Shown here: positions 11,119 to 23,035 of the stretch, piece by piece | How positions within the stretch are numbered: the first letter of the stretch is position 1 | How the letters are laid out: the number at the start of each line of letters is the position of its first letter | Source of the DNA: Hoplostethus atlanticus | Taxonomy: Eukaryota; Chordata; Actinopteri; Trachichthyiformes; Trachichthyidae | Length of the DNA: 64,000 nt | Assembly (NCBI GenBank): GCA_034670405.1 | Contig: JAXDDX010000018.1 | Coordinates: 4,216,501-4,280,500, forward strand | Reading direction: 5' to 3' | Translations under genes and position numbers: made by a program | Notes under the pieces: generated by a model | Databases searched by the model: none | What the model was told of the DNA's origin: nothing | Seen by the model: only the letters and a program-made list of their open reading frames with translations

Positions 11119-11886
11119 ATGATGACTGCCAACAGAAACCTTCCTCTTCCCCTGGTGATCGTTTTCCTGGCCCTGATCAGAGGCTGCAATTCCTTGGTGA
11201 CAACATCGCCAGTCTCCAGGACGAATCCCTGGCAACTTCTGAGACCACGGGGGTCTGTGAATGCAGCATCTGAGCTTCCCCCAGACGATTACTACAATTC
11301 ATTCGATGATACCACCACACCCAAGTTGGTCTCTATGGGTGGGAAAAAGTCTCCATGTGACTACAATACTTGTTTTGAGTCGCAGCCCCCCTGTGCCGAG
11401 CTGGCAACCTCCACTGGCTGCCTGTGCCCAGGGGTCACTTTAGATGACGTGGCCCCAGGGGCGCCGACCCTGAGAAAGGTGTCCAGGGAGGGGTCGGTGT
11501 TGCTGATCGAGTGGTGTGCACCATATTCATATGTAACATCTTACAAAGTGACGGTAGGGGGACAAGAGTGGCAGGAGTTTGGAGATGGCCAGAGGAGTGG
11601 CATCGTGGACAAGGTAGAAGACAGCGTGGAGGTTTGTGTGGTCGCAGTGAACGATGCCGGAGCCAGTCAGGGATCCTGTATATTCTACCAGCACAGAGAC
11701 AACAGCGTGTCTCTTAAAGCGGGACTCATCGGAGGAGCTCTGGGCTTTCTCCTGCTCTTCTCACTAGGTGTCCTGCTCTGGAGGCACAGGATGCGAAGGA
11801 ATTCAGAAGCCAGGATCTCAACACAGGACGAGGCTGACGCTCATCGGACAGACTCAGACGACAGAGGAGGACCGGAGGCTCTATGA
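11119..11886 (+). CDS. lrrn4cl: LRRN4 C-terminal-like protein (single-pass membrane protein with FN3 domain)
   Basis: The 255-residue protein lies in a single coding exon. Residues 1-25 form a signal peptide (hydrophobic LPLVIVFLALI, then GCNS). A Cys cluster follows (C80, C85, C92, C101, C103), then a fibronectin type III domain at about 112-190 with VLLIEWCAPYS and VCVVAVNDAGAS. These two blocks match my memory of LRRN4CL (WCAP and CVVAANEAGAS). Residues 201-221 are the transmembrane helix, followed by a basic stop-transfer RHRMRR and an acidic tail. The first of two adjacent ATGs (ATGATG) was taken as start, because it lies just after the acceptor at 11113. It is a surface protein of poorly known function. 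A symbol is given on domain order and signature motifs, with some doubt about strict orthology. Confidence 0.85.
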   Translation: MMTANRNLPLPLVIVFLALIRGCNSLVTTSPVSRTNPWQLLRPRGSVNAASELPPDDYYNSFDDTTTPKLVSMGGKKSPCDYNTCFESQPPCAELATSTGCLCPGVTLDDVAPGAPTLRKVSREGSVLLIEWCAPYSYVTSYKVTVGGQEWQEFGDGQRSGIVDKVEDSVEVCVVAVNDAGASQGSCIFYQHRDNSVSLKAGLIGGALGFLLLFSLGVLLWRHRMRRNSEARISTQDEADAHRTDSDDRGGPEAL

Positions 11887-12126
11887 TGTGAGCCGCTTTT
11901 GTGACTCTTGAGCATCAGTACATCTTATTGCCCATGATTATTTTGAAGGCAAAGTGAACTATCCCTGTTAAAGTATTTAATTATTCTTAACTATCAGTGA
12001 AACGATGGTGTTGGGACATCCTTTCACCTCATCATAAGCTATGTAAGCTATATGATTAGTACAAAGGAGACTAAAAACCGATCAAGTACCAATCAATACA
12101 ATGCAGTGATGTGTTTTTTCAGCTTT

Positions 12127-12132
12127 AATAAA
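12127..12132 (+). other. Poly(A) signal of the lrrn4cl-like gene
   Basis: AATAAA lies 241 bp after the TGA stop, the first such hexamer downstream, implying a 3' UTR of about 260 nt. Confidence 0.55.
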
Positions 12133-15100
12133 ATCATGACAGTGTGGATGAAATCGTATGAAAAGTATTATAGAGTCAGGGTCAGCAATACCAGAGACAG
12201 CAGGAAGGACCACCTCGGCAGGAGGATGGCCGAAGGTTAAAGTACATATGAAATAGGGGCGATGGGCCACTTGCTTGCTCTTAATCATCCTCAAAAAACT
12301 TCACAATGCCCACATTATGAAACCTGGGAAACTTGTAAGTAACTTGATAAGTTACGTGGTAAGAATTTGATGTGTCATCAACACATGTATGTCATGAGTA
12401 TTTTAATGGTGGAATTATGACTGAAGGATGCTCTATATAGTATTATGTATTGTATTTAGGAGCACAGACCGCTCTGTTGTCAAGGTCATTGTTGCCTTAC
12501 ATCCATGTGATTCTTAGACCAGTTTCTTAAAACGAATGCAATGGAGAAACAGAAACAAAAAAGCCTGAAGCACAGGTCTGCTGGTCTGTGGAGCAGCTGG
12601 TCAGAGGGTGACTGTTCAAACTGTTGTATGGTAGCGATTACCTCAGTAGAGTAGTCATTACATTTCTTCAGTCTGTATCCACCCATATGACAAAACATCC
12701 ACTTATGTAACTTTCTGTCTGTTTTCCGTCTGTTTGATTGTGAGTTGTAACAATGTAAAGGATAATGAGAAGTGCTTAGTGTTAGTTTTTCAGCTGTCAA
12801 ACAAGAGCCTTTTTGCGGGTACCTTTGTTTTGTAGGCTTTGTCAGCATTTCATTCCAACTGAGACTTCCAGTCACCAAGCACTGGGCTGGAACCAAGCTT
12901 CAGGCTTTTCTTTGCCATCTTTATTATCAGGCCATGAAAAAGAGAGAACTCTTAATATTAAATTCTCACAATTTTATATGTTCAAGCTTCCTTCTGCGTG
13001 TCTTGCAGCCATGATACAGTTTTGCTTTGCCTACCACGGGGTTGTGGGAAGAAGCATCCGCAGAGCATGGAGAGCTCTAAACGTTGCTTTTAGCTCATCA
13101 CTTATTCCAATTGCATTGCCCAGCTCCCATCACACAGAGTGGTATAACAGCTACAAGCCGTCTAGCATCTGTAATTTGCAGGCACAACAGACAAAAGTTG
13201 AAATGGCCTCGAGATGTTGCTTTTATTATTTTCTACTGACACATCTTGAGTCTGAACACGGTCAATGTAAAACTGGGAGGGAAATCGTGACAGTGCAGCA
13301 TGTGGCAAAATGCAGCAGGTCAAAAACAGAATGGATAATTTCCTTCTCAGGTATGTAAAAAAAAACAAATAATGGCCCTTCAGCACAAGCACAGTTTTAC
13401 ACTACCATGTACATCACAGATGTACAAGGGGCATTTGGAGTTCCTGTTCAAGGACTTTGACAATGGCAGCAAGAGAGCTGCTCTGGAGAGCTGCCTGCTC
13501 TTACCTGTGTAATATAATGTCTGTAGGTTTACTTTGTTGCTGCTTCTTTGTCGTGCTCTGCCATGTTGTTCTGTTAACGATACAAACACATTATCTCTAC
13601 TTATAGATGAACAAAAATACATTGAAATGTGTGTTTGTATCAAATTAGAAGTATATTCTGTATTTTCAAAATAAAGAATACAGTGACATCTGAATGTTCA
13701 TGGACAAATTGAAATCTACCTATTGTCTTACACAAAGTTGAACGGTGTTCATAAGGAAGCTCTTATCGGGTCACACAGCGAAAAGGAACATCAAGAACTG
13801 CATTATCTATAAAGTACAGATCTTATTGGTTCATAACTCTTTGATGATAAGAATGAAACAATCCTCTTATGAAGGAGACTTGGTTAACAGCTCCATCCAC
13901 TATGTCCATTATGTCTGTTCATTTATAAATTTAAGTGTATGCCATCCATTCTTCCAAAACCATTTATGATTTTTTTTTCACAAAATTCTCATTTTCATTC
14001 CCATAACACCATTCAAACATTCAGATCACGTACTCCAACAATATGCTAGAACTTGTCAGTGTCAGTTTTTAATCAGGTGTGGGCGGCACTCACACTCACC
14101 TTCACACTGCAAAAAACTCAATACACATTTTTAAAAATAAGTTAGCAATCTCTCTAAACCGGGTGTTTTAGCTTTCACTCGTTAAATATAATATTTACCA
14201 GTCAATTATGATTTAGAATTCTTTATTTTATTTTCCTTTGTAATGTTCATGTTTTGTCTTTGTTTTATCTTTCCTTTTTTCCTTACCTTTTTAAACTTTA
14301 ACTGCTTAAACTGCCTTTTTGATCTGGGCTGATCTGGGAATAAAATGTAACAGCATCTGGAAGCAGCGCACAGAATGTGTGGGTGGGAAATTTGCCAGCT
14401 TTTCACACACAAACCATTTCATGTTTAAACATCTTGAGTATTGCTGTGAAATGAAGAGACACAACAAGATAACCTCAAAGTCAGGATGTTTTGCCACAGT
14501 TCAGCAGGGATGTGATGTTGACAGGACACTCCTCACCCAGGACAAGTCATGTTGAATCGCTGCACTCATTGCTGAATCATCAAGTGACTCTCAATCACAT
14601 CATTGTTCTGGTGGCAACAGACCCATATATAACAGTGAATCAGCTAAATTCAGGCCTTTGGATTTCACAAGAATATATCTTGTGCCTGCCGCTACCTGCC
14701 ACTGAATCCACCAGGTTTTGTGAACTGCTGTTACTGTTACTGTGGAGTTTACAAAGGCATTTGTCCAAGTATGAGGGTGTGTGTGTGTGTGTAGTCTAGG
14801 AACTTGCACTAATTGTGTCCATATGTTGCATTACTTGGTTGACGGTGGCTAAAATAGAGAGTCTAAAAAAATGGCTCAACTAATAGTGAAAACTCTACAA
14901 GGACCAAAAGGACAGTGAGAAGAAAAAATCGAAATGCTGCACAGAGGGTGTGATCTATTAGGTAATCTATTACTTTTATTGACCTCTATTGGTACCAAGG
15001 AACTGCAACATTGAACATGGACAGGTCTCTGGCACAGCTTACGGTGGCCTGTAATTGACACAATTACAATGTCACATTTCCACAATAGAGCCAAGTAAGC

Positions 15101-15544
15101 TAGCTAATCAGAGTAGAGTTGATGCCACACGCAGCGCTAGCTAGCTAGCTAGCTGGATTAAAGATGGATACGTTTACATTCAGCGGCTAGAAGTATTCCC
15201 ATTACTTTGATTTTGCCAAGAAGAAAGACAACAAAACTATTGTTGTCATCTGTAAACTATGCGCAGGTACTAAAGACTAAGCTGCAGTATTTGGTTATCA
15301 GTCACGGAGGCACAGAGTTGAGGTATTTTAAAGGTAGGAGGAAACAATTTCCATTTTCTATTGGGGGTGGAGGGGGGCTGGTAATAAGTAATATAACGAG
15401 TAGTGTAACAAATTACTTCTCCCAGGGAGTAATAAGTAAATATTTCAACGTAATGAGCCCAACACTGATTATGGGACAGTAAAAATAAGTCGTCATGTTG
15501 CCCTTTGGTGCTTGCAGTCAAACCTGTGAGGAAAGAGGTGGTAT

Positions 15545-15640
15545 TTGTCATAGTAGTAGTAGTACTAATGGTAATAGTAGTAGTAGTAATGGTGGTAGTA
15601 GTAGCAGTAGTAGTAGTAGTCGTGGTACTAATAGTAGTTC
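15545..15640. repeat. (TAG)n-rich trinucleotide microsatellite
   Basis: Imperfect runs of TAG/TAA/TGG triplets. Read on the minus strand they give a long Thr-rich frame with no gene support. Confidence 0.9.
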
Positions 15641-16914
15641 TAGGGTTTTGAATGGAAATGAATAGAGAAACTTTGCGCACCTCTTCTCTATCATCGCAAC
15701 TAATTTTATCTGAATCTTAATTCATTTGGCATTGGGAAAATGAATGAAGATTTTGAGGAATAAACCACCAGCAGGAGCACTAAGTGTTGCTTTCTCTCAC
15801 TGTGTTGTCAGATCATAATGGACTTTAAAGATCAAGCCACAAAAATGTAAAACATAGGTCAAGCATCAGTTCTCATTATGGACCTACTCTATCTCCTACA
15901 CCCAGTGTCAATGAAGCTGAACCTTTTCTATTCAAATGTGGAGAGGTTACACGGCTTTAGTGTTTTATACATACTGCAGTACAGTGAACTTGAAAGAATA
16001 TGAATGAATGGATGAATGTTGATCAATAAATTCATGACATCATGACTAATACAAGTGAGCTAGCTGGGACAGGCTAGGATACAATGTTAAACCCAGCTGC
16101 TAGACATAGGGACGTACACTATGCAAGCGTGGGCCTCCACCGGTGGAAAGTCCAGGACTGAGTGGACATTTGTACAAACTGACCCCCAGTCATTTCATCC
16201 TGTTTTGTCTGTTAGGTCTCAGGCTGTTTGTCGTTTGCGGTTCTTCTCAGGCATAAACACAAACCACAAGCCTGTAAATACAAGATTACTTGTGTCTGTA
16301 AGTGTAAATCTGAATAATGTCATTGGCTCCCACAAAGATGATCACAGTCTATACAAACACAACTCCGATGTTACATTACATTCTTTCTTTAGGAATCACG
16401 GAACAGCAAAGTGCATTTTGCATCATCATCCAAACATCATTCAGAAAGGTTCAGTCTGACTCAGAGCTAGTTTTAATTGTTTCCATACCAACCACTAGAT
16501 GTCATTATCACAAAGAATATTGTAGAAATTAAACAATCTGTGGCATTTTTTGGCATCCACTACTAATGGAAGTTGATCTATTGGGGATGAACATGAATTG
16601 GCAGTAGAAGTTAGCTACCACATCCCTACATTTTACAGATATGTCAGAGTTTGTGGCTTTGAAGCAGCAGGAAAATTCTTGCCTTGACTGGATCTTTTTC
16701 TAATCTTTCATTCACTGCTCAACAGACAGGTCAACACATTCCTCTTAACTCCCCAGGATAGCATTTCATAAAGGAGAGGAGAAAATCTTTCCTTTTTTTA
16801 TTTCCTTGTGTGAAGAGCTTGGTAACCATGGCAACTTGGCATTATGCAGGACAGAGCTGAGGAGGTTGATACTGAGCTCAGCTTGGAGGAGAGAGTTATC
16901 AATCACTTTGGCAT

Positions 16915-16916
<2 letters not shown>

Positions 16917-16956
<40 letters not shown>

Positions 16957-16958
16957 AC
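16917..16958. repeat. (CA)n microsatellite
   Basis: About 20 near-perfect CA units with one AT interruption near the right end. Confidence 0.95.
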
Positions 16959-18626
16959 CTGCTATCTCACCCTTCACATGAGTTCAGGGACTGTGAATCA
17001 TGGCATTTCCTTTAGACAGAGCAAAAAAATGCACTTTTCACTCAGATGCCAATCTCCTGCCCTTGATGGGTCCGTTGTCACAAAGCACCATGACTGGGCT
17101 ATAAGGATGCTCATCCAGGAAGTTTAGTGCAGGATATTATTTTTTTCAAGTACGGAAAAACAACACGGCCAGTTAGCAATTATATAATTTACCTTTTAGT
17201 CACACTAATAATAACAAGAATAATAATAGTAACTTAGCACTTTTTCCTTTACATACAATAAAGCACAATGAGATGGCGAAATAAAGCCACCACAATTAAA
17301 TAAAATAAATTAGATAAAAGTATGGAAAATAACAATAAAGGGACAGTCAATAAATAGAAATACAAGTAATAAAAGAAATACACAGATACAAATAGAAATC
17401 AAACAGTAGAAAATCAGGAGCCAAGTAGTCAACTCCAGTGAAAGAATCAAATGACTCATATCTGATCTCCACGTCCTTCTGAAGGTGTTGAAAGAGAATA
17501 TAGCTATTTTTACAATAAACTTAGAAGTCTATTATTTTTGTAGAATAAAAAACAATGTTGACAAATGTAAAATCTCAGTGCAGAATTCAGGCTTGCAACA
17601 AACAAGAATAAAATAATGAAGATGCTTGATTTTGGTAACATCTATCATGAATTAAGAACAAAAACAAGCCAATAACTTGTCAAGACCAAGAGCAGCATTT
17701 CATCTGCTTCACCATGCCACAGTGCAGATGTGTTTTGAAGTGAGGCGAGGAGACATTCTAACACTTTGAAGATACAGAACAATCAGGTGATTTGCTACCA
17801 GTGAATTTAGTAGGATGTTCTGTACTTTCAGGAGAGTGATAGTACTTAATAATTCATCAGTATTTTATAGTAGACCTGAACTCTTAAAATTTTATATTTT
17901 GTATTTATTACGTTGGGGGCCCCCTACGCAGCGATGGGGCTTAAAGGGCTGTCTTGTTTCATATCAAGGCTGTCCTCCACTGTGAAAAATATCAAATAGT
18001 ATCTATTGCATGCTATGACAATTTCAACATGAAAGCTGATACACACAGTACTGAAGGATCAAGTTTGTTTTTTGTCTTGATAGGTTGATTTCACAGTTAA
18101 CCACTGTCACATAGGATTATGAGTAATTGTTTTACTTCATGAGGCTTATTTCCTGCATAGTATTCTCTTGGGGAATATTTGTTTAAATGCAGAAGTTAGT
18201 CATGGCATTTAACCCATACCTGATATCCAATTTCAGAATCAGTATGCTGAGATGTCTGTAAAAGCATTCAGTCACAGCCCAGGTGATCAGCTGAATCTTT
18301 AAGTTTGTAGGAAGTCTGGAGGGACATAAAGCATGAGCTGTATTTAACCTTGAGAGATTAAGTAGTAGTAGTTCCCAGAACGACTGAATTGTTCCAGTTC
18401 CTCGCTCTCTCAGTGGGTCTTTTCTCTCTCAGCCAGTCCAGAGGGGTGGCTCTTCGTGCACTTGTAAAATAAGACGATCTTAGCGGCCACAAAGGAGAAT
18501 CTCACACCTTAAAACATAAAGCACAGAGCTTTGTGTCGCATCTGCGCTTCTGTGAGCTCATCTCACTTTGCTCTGCTAATAAACAGGTATTTCACTGACA
18601 CCACCCACCATGGCAACTTCAAAGGA

Positions 18627-18889
18627 CATCCATTCATTCATTTTCTTTACCCACTTATTCCTATTCAGGGTCAAGTGACATATACCAGCATGCATTGGGC
18701 AGAAAGCAGGGAACGTCCTTGGAAAGTCCACTGCAGGACTAAAACACATACAGACACTCACATTCATATCCACACCTACGGGCAATGTAGAGTCTCCAAT
18801 CCACCTGACTTGCATTATCTTTGGGATGTGGGAGGAAACCGGAGCACCCAGGAACACAGGGAGAACACACAAACTCCACACAGAAAAGG
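18627..18889. repeat. Teleost interspersed repeat (retroposon tail type)
   Basis: The stretch contains the sequence of words I associate with a very common fish repeat: CATCCATTCATTCATTTTCT, TTCAGGGTCA, GCATTGGGCAGAAAGCAGGG, GGGCAATGTAGAGTCTCCAA, TTTGGGATGTGGGAGGAAAC, GGAGAACACACAAACTCCAC. The clade cannot be assigned without a repeat library. Confidence 0.7.
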
Positions 18890-19099
18890 TCAGAAAATGG
18901 GCCACCCACTGGGCCACCCACCTCATCAGCATCATAATCCCGCCCTCTCCAACCTGGGGGCAAAATGCTCTGGACCTGTGCTTCCCCTGCAGTCACCAAG
19001 CCCAGAACATTACCACCCTTGCAACTGGGACTCTGGGAAGCATTTTGAATGAATGATTTTTACATGCAACAACATACAATCATAGACATACGAAACACA

Positions 19100-19460
19100 A
19101 CTAGCACATGAGCTAAAACTGGGACGGATACATGGCCAGATGTTGAACAAACCAAAATCCCAAATACCCGACCCACCGCTGCTATAAAAAGGAGGGGCAG
19201 AAACAAACACCAGAACAAGAGAGACATCAAGGGACAGATTATTCAGTACAGCCACAGGGGATAGAGTGCTGGAGGGGAGCGCAAGGATTTGACCTTTTCT
19301 GGATATCCGTGGTGGGCGAGAGAGAGAGAGAGAGAAAAGATTTAAACCGTGGCCGAGGTTTTACAGTTGAAAGGCATTTTTACGGAGTCTAATTATGGCA
19401 GCCGGCTTTTGATTCAATGCAAAATAAATACCTGTAACAAGCCTGTCATGATCCACTGAT
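19100..19460 (+). repeat. Possible solo LTR
   Basis: A TATA box (CTATAAAAAGG, about 19182-19192) is followed about 235 bp later by AATAAA (about 19424-19429), with a GA repeat between, and no coding sequence follows. This spacing resembles the U3-R-U5 order of a retroelement LTR. No clean TG...CA ends or target duplication were found, so a host promoter with an unseen transcript remains possible. Confidence 0.3.
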
Positions 19461-21950
19461 GTGTGAAAGCATTGGTGTGACAGGAGAGTGGCAGGCTACC
19501 AGGATACCTTGGCTGTCAGCCAGCCTGTAAGATCAATATCCATTAACACCATCATGCATGCAGGACAGAGATCCCTAGCTCTATGGGGTATTTTAGCATA
19601 AGAATTTAAGCTGTAGTTACAACATGAGTAGCCCTTTCCTCACGTATTTCATCTCTACCATTTTGATTGACGATGTTATCAGTTTGTAAAAGACATAACG
19701 CAAAGACATAAAAGACATCCAGCGGCCTGGAGAATCTGGGTCATTTGCTGCTTGGGATGAGAAGAACTCCTGAGACACACACAGCCACAAACTGCTGTGC
19801 TGTCGAAAGCCACACCGTAATCCACACTAACCTCTATGCACCCCATGAATCAAGCGAACATGCTGACAGTGGTATTGAGATCCTGGGGGGGGAAAAAAGG
19901 CATCATACAATATTGACATTGACTAACACAAACACCAGCAAACAATGCAACCATGTGGTATGAATTACACATTGCATCTAGACAGATAATGGATACGCTG
20001 AGACGTTTTGTGCGTCACTCTAAAGCCGTACACAAAGCCCCTGGCGTCTATCTGACTCAGACATACTCAAAAGGAAATTTCTTTGAACAGCATTTAAATG
20101 TCACTGTACAAAACCGCATGATGGGTCTCCTCTCGAAAGTCATTTAAAAAAATCAATTAATGCATCGCCATATCCTGTTTCACTCGGGATAGCAAAGGGC
20201 TGTTCGAAAGCTTGGGCTCCTTTCTGTCACCTTGGCTTGCTGGAACAACGCTCAAATTGAAAAACTTTATTGAAACGGTGCCTCAAGGAGCATCGCCTGT
20301 GCACATTTTCACACGCTAAACCCAAATGAAAATGCATCTTGAAAACTCAGGGGTGTATTTAGAACAGCACATGGTGGCGTATGTCAGATGCTAACATCGC
20401 AAAGAAGTCGAAGCATTTCCAATTAATTCAATTATCGTGAATCTACAACATTTTCACGTCAACAGTCTTTTCTAAACATGACAGCTATTGTAACAGTCTA
20501 GTTAGAATATAGTTAGCCACTGGCTACGTTGTACTCCTTGCTAGCTTGAACACCACCGAACACCAAACTGGCGCCGTGACCTGCATCACCAGCTCAGCCT
20601 GGTTCTCCTGGTGGGATCACTGTTGCGACGGGTTGGATGAGTTTGGGTGTAACACAGTTGGAGAGGTTTTCTTAGCCGTTATCTACAGCACCCCTCCACT
20701 CCTCTCACCCATCTTTCCTTTGACTCCTAATGGTGCATTTAGATTGAGGTGATAGATGGTGAACCGGACATCATGAGTTTTCATTGAGATGACCTCAGAG
20801 GCGGACGACACCCTTGGCCTCAGTGGTTTAAGGAGCTGCATCAACGTTTTCCCAATCCTCTGCTATGCATTTCTATACCAGTAACTGAGCCTGACACATC
20901 TTTGCTCTTGTTTTTCCTAGAATAACAAAACTAGAGGCATCACTTGCAACTGCAGTAATAGGATATAATGAGGATATCGTCAAGCTTAGCGGTGGCTCTG
21001 TGACATGATATGACATGGGCTCCAAATTCATACCCAACTCCATGAATGCGCTAAACAAAAACTCACCTGATAACACCAATCTTTTCTTCTTCGCAACAGC
21101 ATAAAGCAAACATCTTGAACACCATATGCTGCAATTCAAGTTTTAATGGGCAAGCAGCAGGTGGGCAGATTGTGGGCCCCTTAACACTGGTCAGCAGCAT
21201 AATGTTTACATCACTGGTAGGGAACAGAGTGCTTTGACAGGGAGCGTACAACCAAGAGTCTAACCACTGCTTTTTAACAATGCAATGTTAAACTCTGCAA
21301 ACTTTACACCACTGAAACATGGAGTGAGTGTGTAATGCCTGGTCCATTTATTTACTTTTTACTGTGATTAAATAAATCACTCTCAATTTCTAACAAATTG
21401 CTGATACTCACTCTACTGTACACTCACTCTCTAAATATTTTGGTCTGTCGAGTTAATGAAAGGGAAGCATAAGCAAACTGCTCATTCCTGGTCAGAGCAA
21501 ACAGGTTGACTTGTTCCATTTCAAATCTGCAGCACATTCATTATGCTCTACTTTGCAAGATGATAGAAGCCAAACTCGCCCCCGTGTCTGATAGTATAGA
21601 CGGTGATCATCTTGTACGGAGTCAGTGGGCTTTCCAGTGGGCAGTACATCAACAGTGTCTCCTACAGGGAGAAAGTACAGTGTCATTTACCTGAACCACA
21701 GAAATCCAAAGTGACCAGCCTACCCAATAAGAATAATGAACAAAAATATACAGCCATGCGGAAACTTTCTATTCAATGGGAGGAGCATTTTGAATTTCCT
21801 GCTTTCTGCATGCGATTGAAGGCATTTCAGCAGCCGAGTTGACCATACAGGACATAACGTGTACTACATTTATTGAGTCATACCTTCCACTCTAGAGGGG
21901 CGTGGCTCTACCGTGCTCAGTAATGAGGACAACATTTAATTTCTTTCAAA
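19461..21950. other. Intergenic stretch without a supported gene
   Basis: Only short frames without domains. The minus-strand frames at 20873-21139 and 21492-21686 might be decayed mobile-element pieces but carry no motif I can name. Confidence 0.4.
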
Positions 21951-21956
21951 ACCTTG

Positions 21957-21962
21957 TTTATT
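21957..21962 (-). other. klhl13: Candidate poly(A) signal of klhl13
   Basis: AATAAA on the minus strand, about 585 bp downstream of the klhl13 stop, implies a 3' UTR of roughly 600 nt. Confidence 0.45.
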
Positions 21963-22469
21963 AAATTTAGAAAACACCATTTTGTTAACAGTTTCATACC
22001 AATAGCAGGAAAGAACTGAAACTGTAAGAGACATAGATGGGGCATGGGCCAACCCCTGAGTTAAAAACCAGCTGTGTTTGGGGCTCATCTGTCCCTATGC
22101 TTCTGCTCTCTGGGGTTAACTGCATCTAACCTGGCATAGACTTGAAGACAAACTTGAGTCAGTGTGGTAGTCAACATAGTGGATCTCAAGGTAGAACACC
22201 TAAAGAAACAATACATAACAAAACGTCGTAGACATCAGGTAGAAAAGTTGATTTGCAAAGTCACTTTTCAAGTCAAGGTATTTCCTGCCAAAATATACCG
22301 AATATGCAACATTAACATGTAATTAGGTTGCCAAACCATATCGGTATGTGGGTGTAATCACTTGGGAAGGGGGTTCTCAGCTCTGGGCAAGGTGGAGTGG
22401 ACTTGGGGGTACTTCGGGATACAGATGTAGTCCAAAGAGGAAGTGCAAACAATGTCTATAAGGAGTGTG

Positions 22470-22520
22470 TGTATGGGGCGGGGGGGGATTGGGGGCGGGC
22501 GGGGGTTACGGGGGTATGAG
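22470..22520 (-). other. klhl13: C-rich start of the klhl13 3' UTR, G-quadruplex potential on the plus strand
   Basis: Just past the stop the plus strand holds several runs of three to eight G (GGGGCGGGGGGGG, GGGGGCGGGCGGGGG, ACGGGGG). The mRNA is correspondingly C-rich. Confidence 0.7.
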
Positions 22521-22547
22521 CAAGTTGGCCGACCGCCTCTTCGATCC

Positions 22548-23035
22548 TCAAGGTGCTGAGAGGGGCGACTCTCTGGAGGGCGAGCCTGTGATGTCCTCGG
22601 GGGGATAGACTGTGAGTGTGCAGGCTCGGATTCCGCCCAGCGACTCGGGTAAGTCAAACACTTTGTGCCACTCGTCTTTCTCGGGGTCGTACTTCTGTAC
22701 TATTTCTACCATGCACCGGTTGTTCCACGAGTAGCCGCCCACCACGTAGATCTTATTCTCAAACACGGCCACGCCCACGTCGCTCTGGCCTCGTAGCATG
22801 GCAGCGATAGGTGTCCACAAGTCAAGGGCGGGGGAGTAGTATTCACAGCTCAGTACGTCGTCATAGTCACTGGTGCCCCGGAAGTGATTGCCCCCAATAA
22901 CGTAAAGACGGTCGCCCACTGTGCACATACAGTGTAGGCCACGCACTGTGGTCATGGGTGCTTTCTGAGTCCATTTGTCCGCATCTGGGTCAAAACACAT
23001 CAGCTCCTTCTGAAAAGTGTCGTGAGTGATTCCCC
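22548..23035 (-). CDS. klhl13: klhl13 coding exon 7 (last Kelch repeats, stop)
   Basis: Encodes the last Kelch blades from [20 protein letters not shown] to [11 protein letters not shown] and TGA. The acceptor TTGCAG ends at 23036 and is preceded by an unusual (CTT)n/poly-T tract. The exon begins in phase 1. Confidence 0.95.

Larger units (their letters stand above)
12133..18620. other. Intergenic stretch without a supported gene
   Basis: The longest open frames (for example about 12486-12896 minus and 12813-13358 plus) show no domain, no family resemblance and no splice-linked partners. The stretch is AT-rich with simple repeats, including GCTAGCTAGCTAGCTAGC around 15138-15155. Confidence 0.5.

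Noticed and set aside
12813..13358. A 181-codon open frame in the lrrn4cl-klhl13 interval
   Set aside because: It starts at a non-ATG codon, has no domain, and its composition is that of the surrounding AT-rich DNA.
15270..15680. Thr-rich 136-codon frame on the minus strand
   Set aside because: It reads a (TAG)n-type repeat and has no other support.
22358..22657. Pro/Arg-rich 99-codon minus-strand frame
   Set aside because: It overlaps the klhl13 terminal exon in another frame and runs into the C-rich 3' UTR.
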